Origin: Periplaneta americana | Taxonomy: Eukaryota > Arthropoda > Insecta > Blattodea > Blattidae | Assembly (NCBI RefSeq): GCF_040183065.1 | Contig: NC_091126.1 | Coordinates: forward strand, 144,176,204 to 144,240,203 | DNA: 64,000 bases | Direction: 5' to 3' | In this document: positions 63,122-64,000 of the stretch, one piece after another | Layout: every line of letters starts with the position of its first letter | Position numbering within the stretch: the first letter of the stretch is position 1 | The notes under the pieces: generated by a model | What the model was told of the DNA's origin: nothing | The model's database searches: none | What the model saw: the letters and a program-made list of their open reading frames with translations, nothing else | Made by a program: the position numbers and the translations under genes

Positions 63122-63275
63122 TTACATCTTACAAAATATTATATTTGTACGTTTTTCATTAAAGCAGGTAATACACATTTTAGGTCCTCCTGGGCAAACA
63201 GTGCAGAAAGTCGTAACCTTCTTGGTTTTGTTGTCTGCTTCCTTCTTGCACTGCTGAGCGAAGGTTCTGTGTCAT
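63122..63275 (-). pseudogene. piggyBac-like transposase C-terminal cysteine-rich tail
   Basis: A minus frame reads FAQQCKKEADNKTKKVTTFC then TVCPGGPKMCITCFNEK and ends with TAA at 63122. The C...K..K.TT..C..C...P.LC..CF pattern is that of the C-terminal zinc-binding region of piggyBac transposases. The catalytic part is not legible upstream. The 111-codon frame at 63180-63515 overlaps in another register. Confidence 0.55.
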
Positions 63276-64000
63276 CAGAGGAATCACTGACATTTTTCGC
63301 TGTAGAAGGGATTGATAATAACCATGATATTCAATGTGTATTTTTAAAATATCTTCATAAAGATGTCCTTGAAGGGAAAAGAGGTGTCCAATTTTGCCTA
63401 ATGTAAGAAGATAAAATGACGAGAAAAAAAAAATTCTGAAAACCTTGAGAGAGAATTCCACGAGTAAATATGATATTTCAGCACCTAAATATGAAAATAA
63501 TTCTCTGGCGTTCACCTTTTTTTGTTTATTAGTAACTACTGTTTATTTGACAATTACATATATGAATGCATTAGCTAATTTTCCTCATAATCGCTTATTT
63601 TCCTTAATTACCACCAGTTTTTCACATGCACTTTTATCTATACTCGTCCCACTTCATTTTTACACTTCTGGGTAAACAAAGCTGTCATTCTTTTCATAAG
63701 CACGACACACAATTGGCCATTTGAAAGAATAAGCAGTTCAATAAAGGAAAATGATCGTATTAGAAAAATTAATTGACTTTTCACCATATTGTACAGAAGA
63801 AATTTATAAATCTGTTTCAGAATAACAATAAAATTTTGCATAATATAATCACTTACACATTTAATCCAATAACATTAGTTTAATGCATGAAATATGGGTA
63901 TGGTCATGACTTAACTTATGATGAATATCAACTATTTAGGTACAATGGCGTCATCTCTTGGCAAAACTTCCCCATACATTATTAATAAAATTTGCATAAT
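63276..64000. other. Right edge, nothing recognised
   Basis: This should lie in the intron above REXO1 exon a or the gene's upstream region. No missing N-terminal REXO1 exon was recognised here. Confidence 0.5.

Noticed and set aside
1..64000. A new multi-gene defence or biosynthetic system
   Set aside because: Nothing in the window forms a gene cluster. Apart from REXO1, all recognisable coding traces are decayed mobile elements of known superfamilies.

Overview
The window is AT-rich, repeat-dense animal DNA with spliced, widely spaced exons and no operons. The transposon mixture (hAT, Tc1/mariner, pogo/Tigger, PIF/Harbinger, piggyBac, Penelope, Jockey/R1-like and RTE/CR1-like LINEs, several tRNA-derived SINEs) points to an insect. 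The SINE and LINE families look like ones I recall from cockroaches, so my best guess is a blattodean such as Periplaneta. That attribution is from memory and was not tested.

Only one host gene is supported: the 3' half of an RNA exonuclease 1 (REXO1-type, DEDDh) gene on the minus strand. Seven coding exons lie at 59502-59367, 51049-50924, 46183-45896, 42303-41997, 36120-35982, 33993-33873 and 26911-26838. Splice phases agree at every junction, and the joined exons give 396 codons plus a stop. The N-terminal part lies beyond the right edge. About 31 kb of intron separates the exons and is filled with mobile elements.

Layout. 1-26.8 kb lies downstream of the gene and is built of nested transposon remains: a tandem SINE array near 2.2-2.8 kb, a 3.4 kb TIR element at 5.5-8.9 kb enclosing a 1.2 kb hAT with a perfect 8-bp target duplication, a TIR element at 10.0-12.2 kb, a 2.7 kb hAT at 16.6-19.3 kb and a decayed pogo-type transposase at 22.5-24.4 kb. 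26.8-59.5 kb is the REXO1 gene body. Its introns hold mariner and Tc-type copies, a 1.5 kb Tc-like element with about 140-bp inverted repeats at 36.6-38.1 kb, LINE pieces, a LINE interrupted by a Harbinger and a SINE at 47.7-50.8 kb, and a Penelope-like element at 51.8-53.6 kb. 59.5-64 kb is the next intron or upstream flank and holds two short hATs, two SINEs and a piggyBac-like tail.

The host gene encodes a 3'-5' exoribonuclease domain. Everything else is mobile DNA, almost all broken. The observations I rate highest are foldback elements with Penelope-like layout whose inverted arms carry hammerhead-ribozyme-like cores (best at 33131-33174), the datable nesting of insertions, and microsatellites that appear to have grown from seeds inside transposons.
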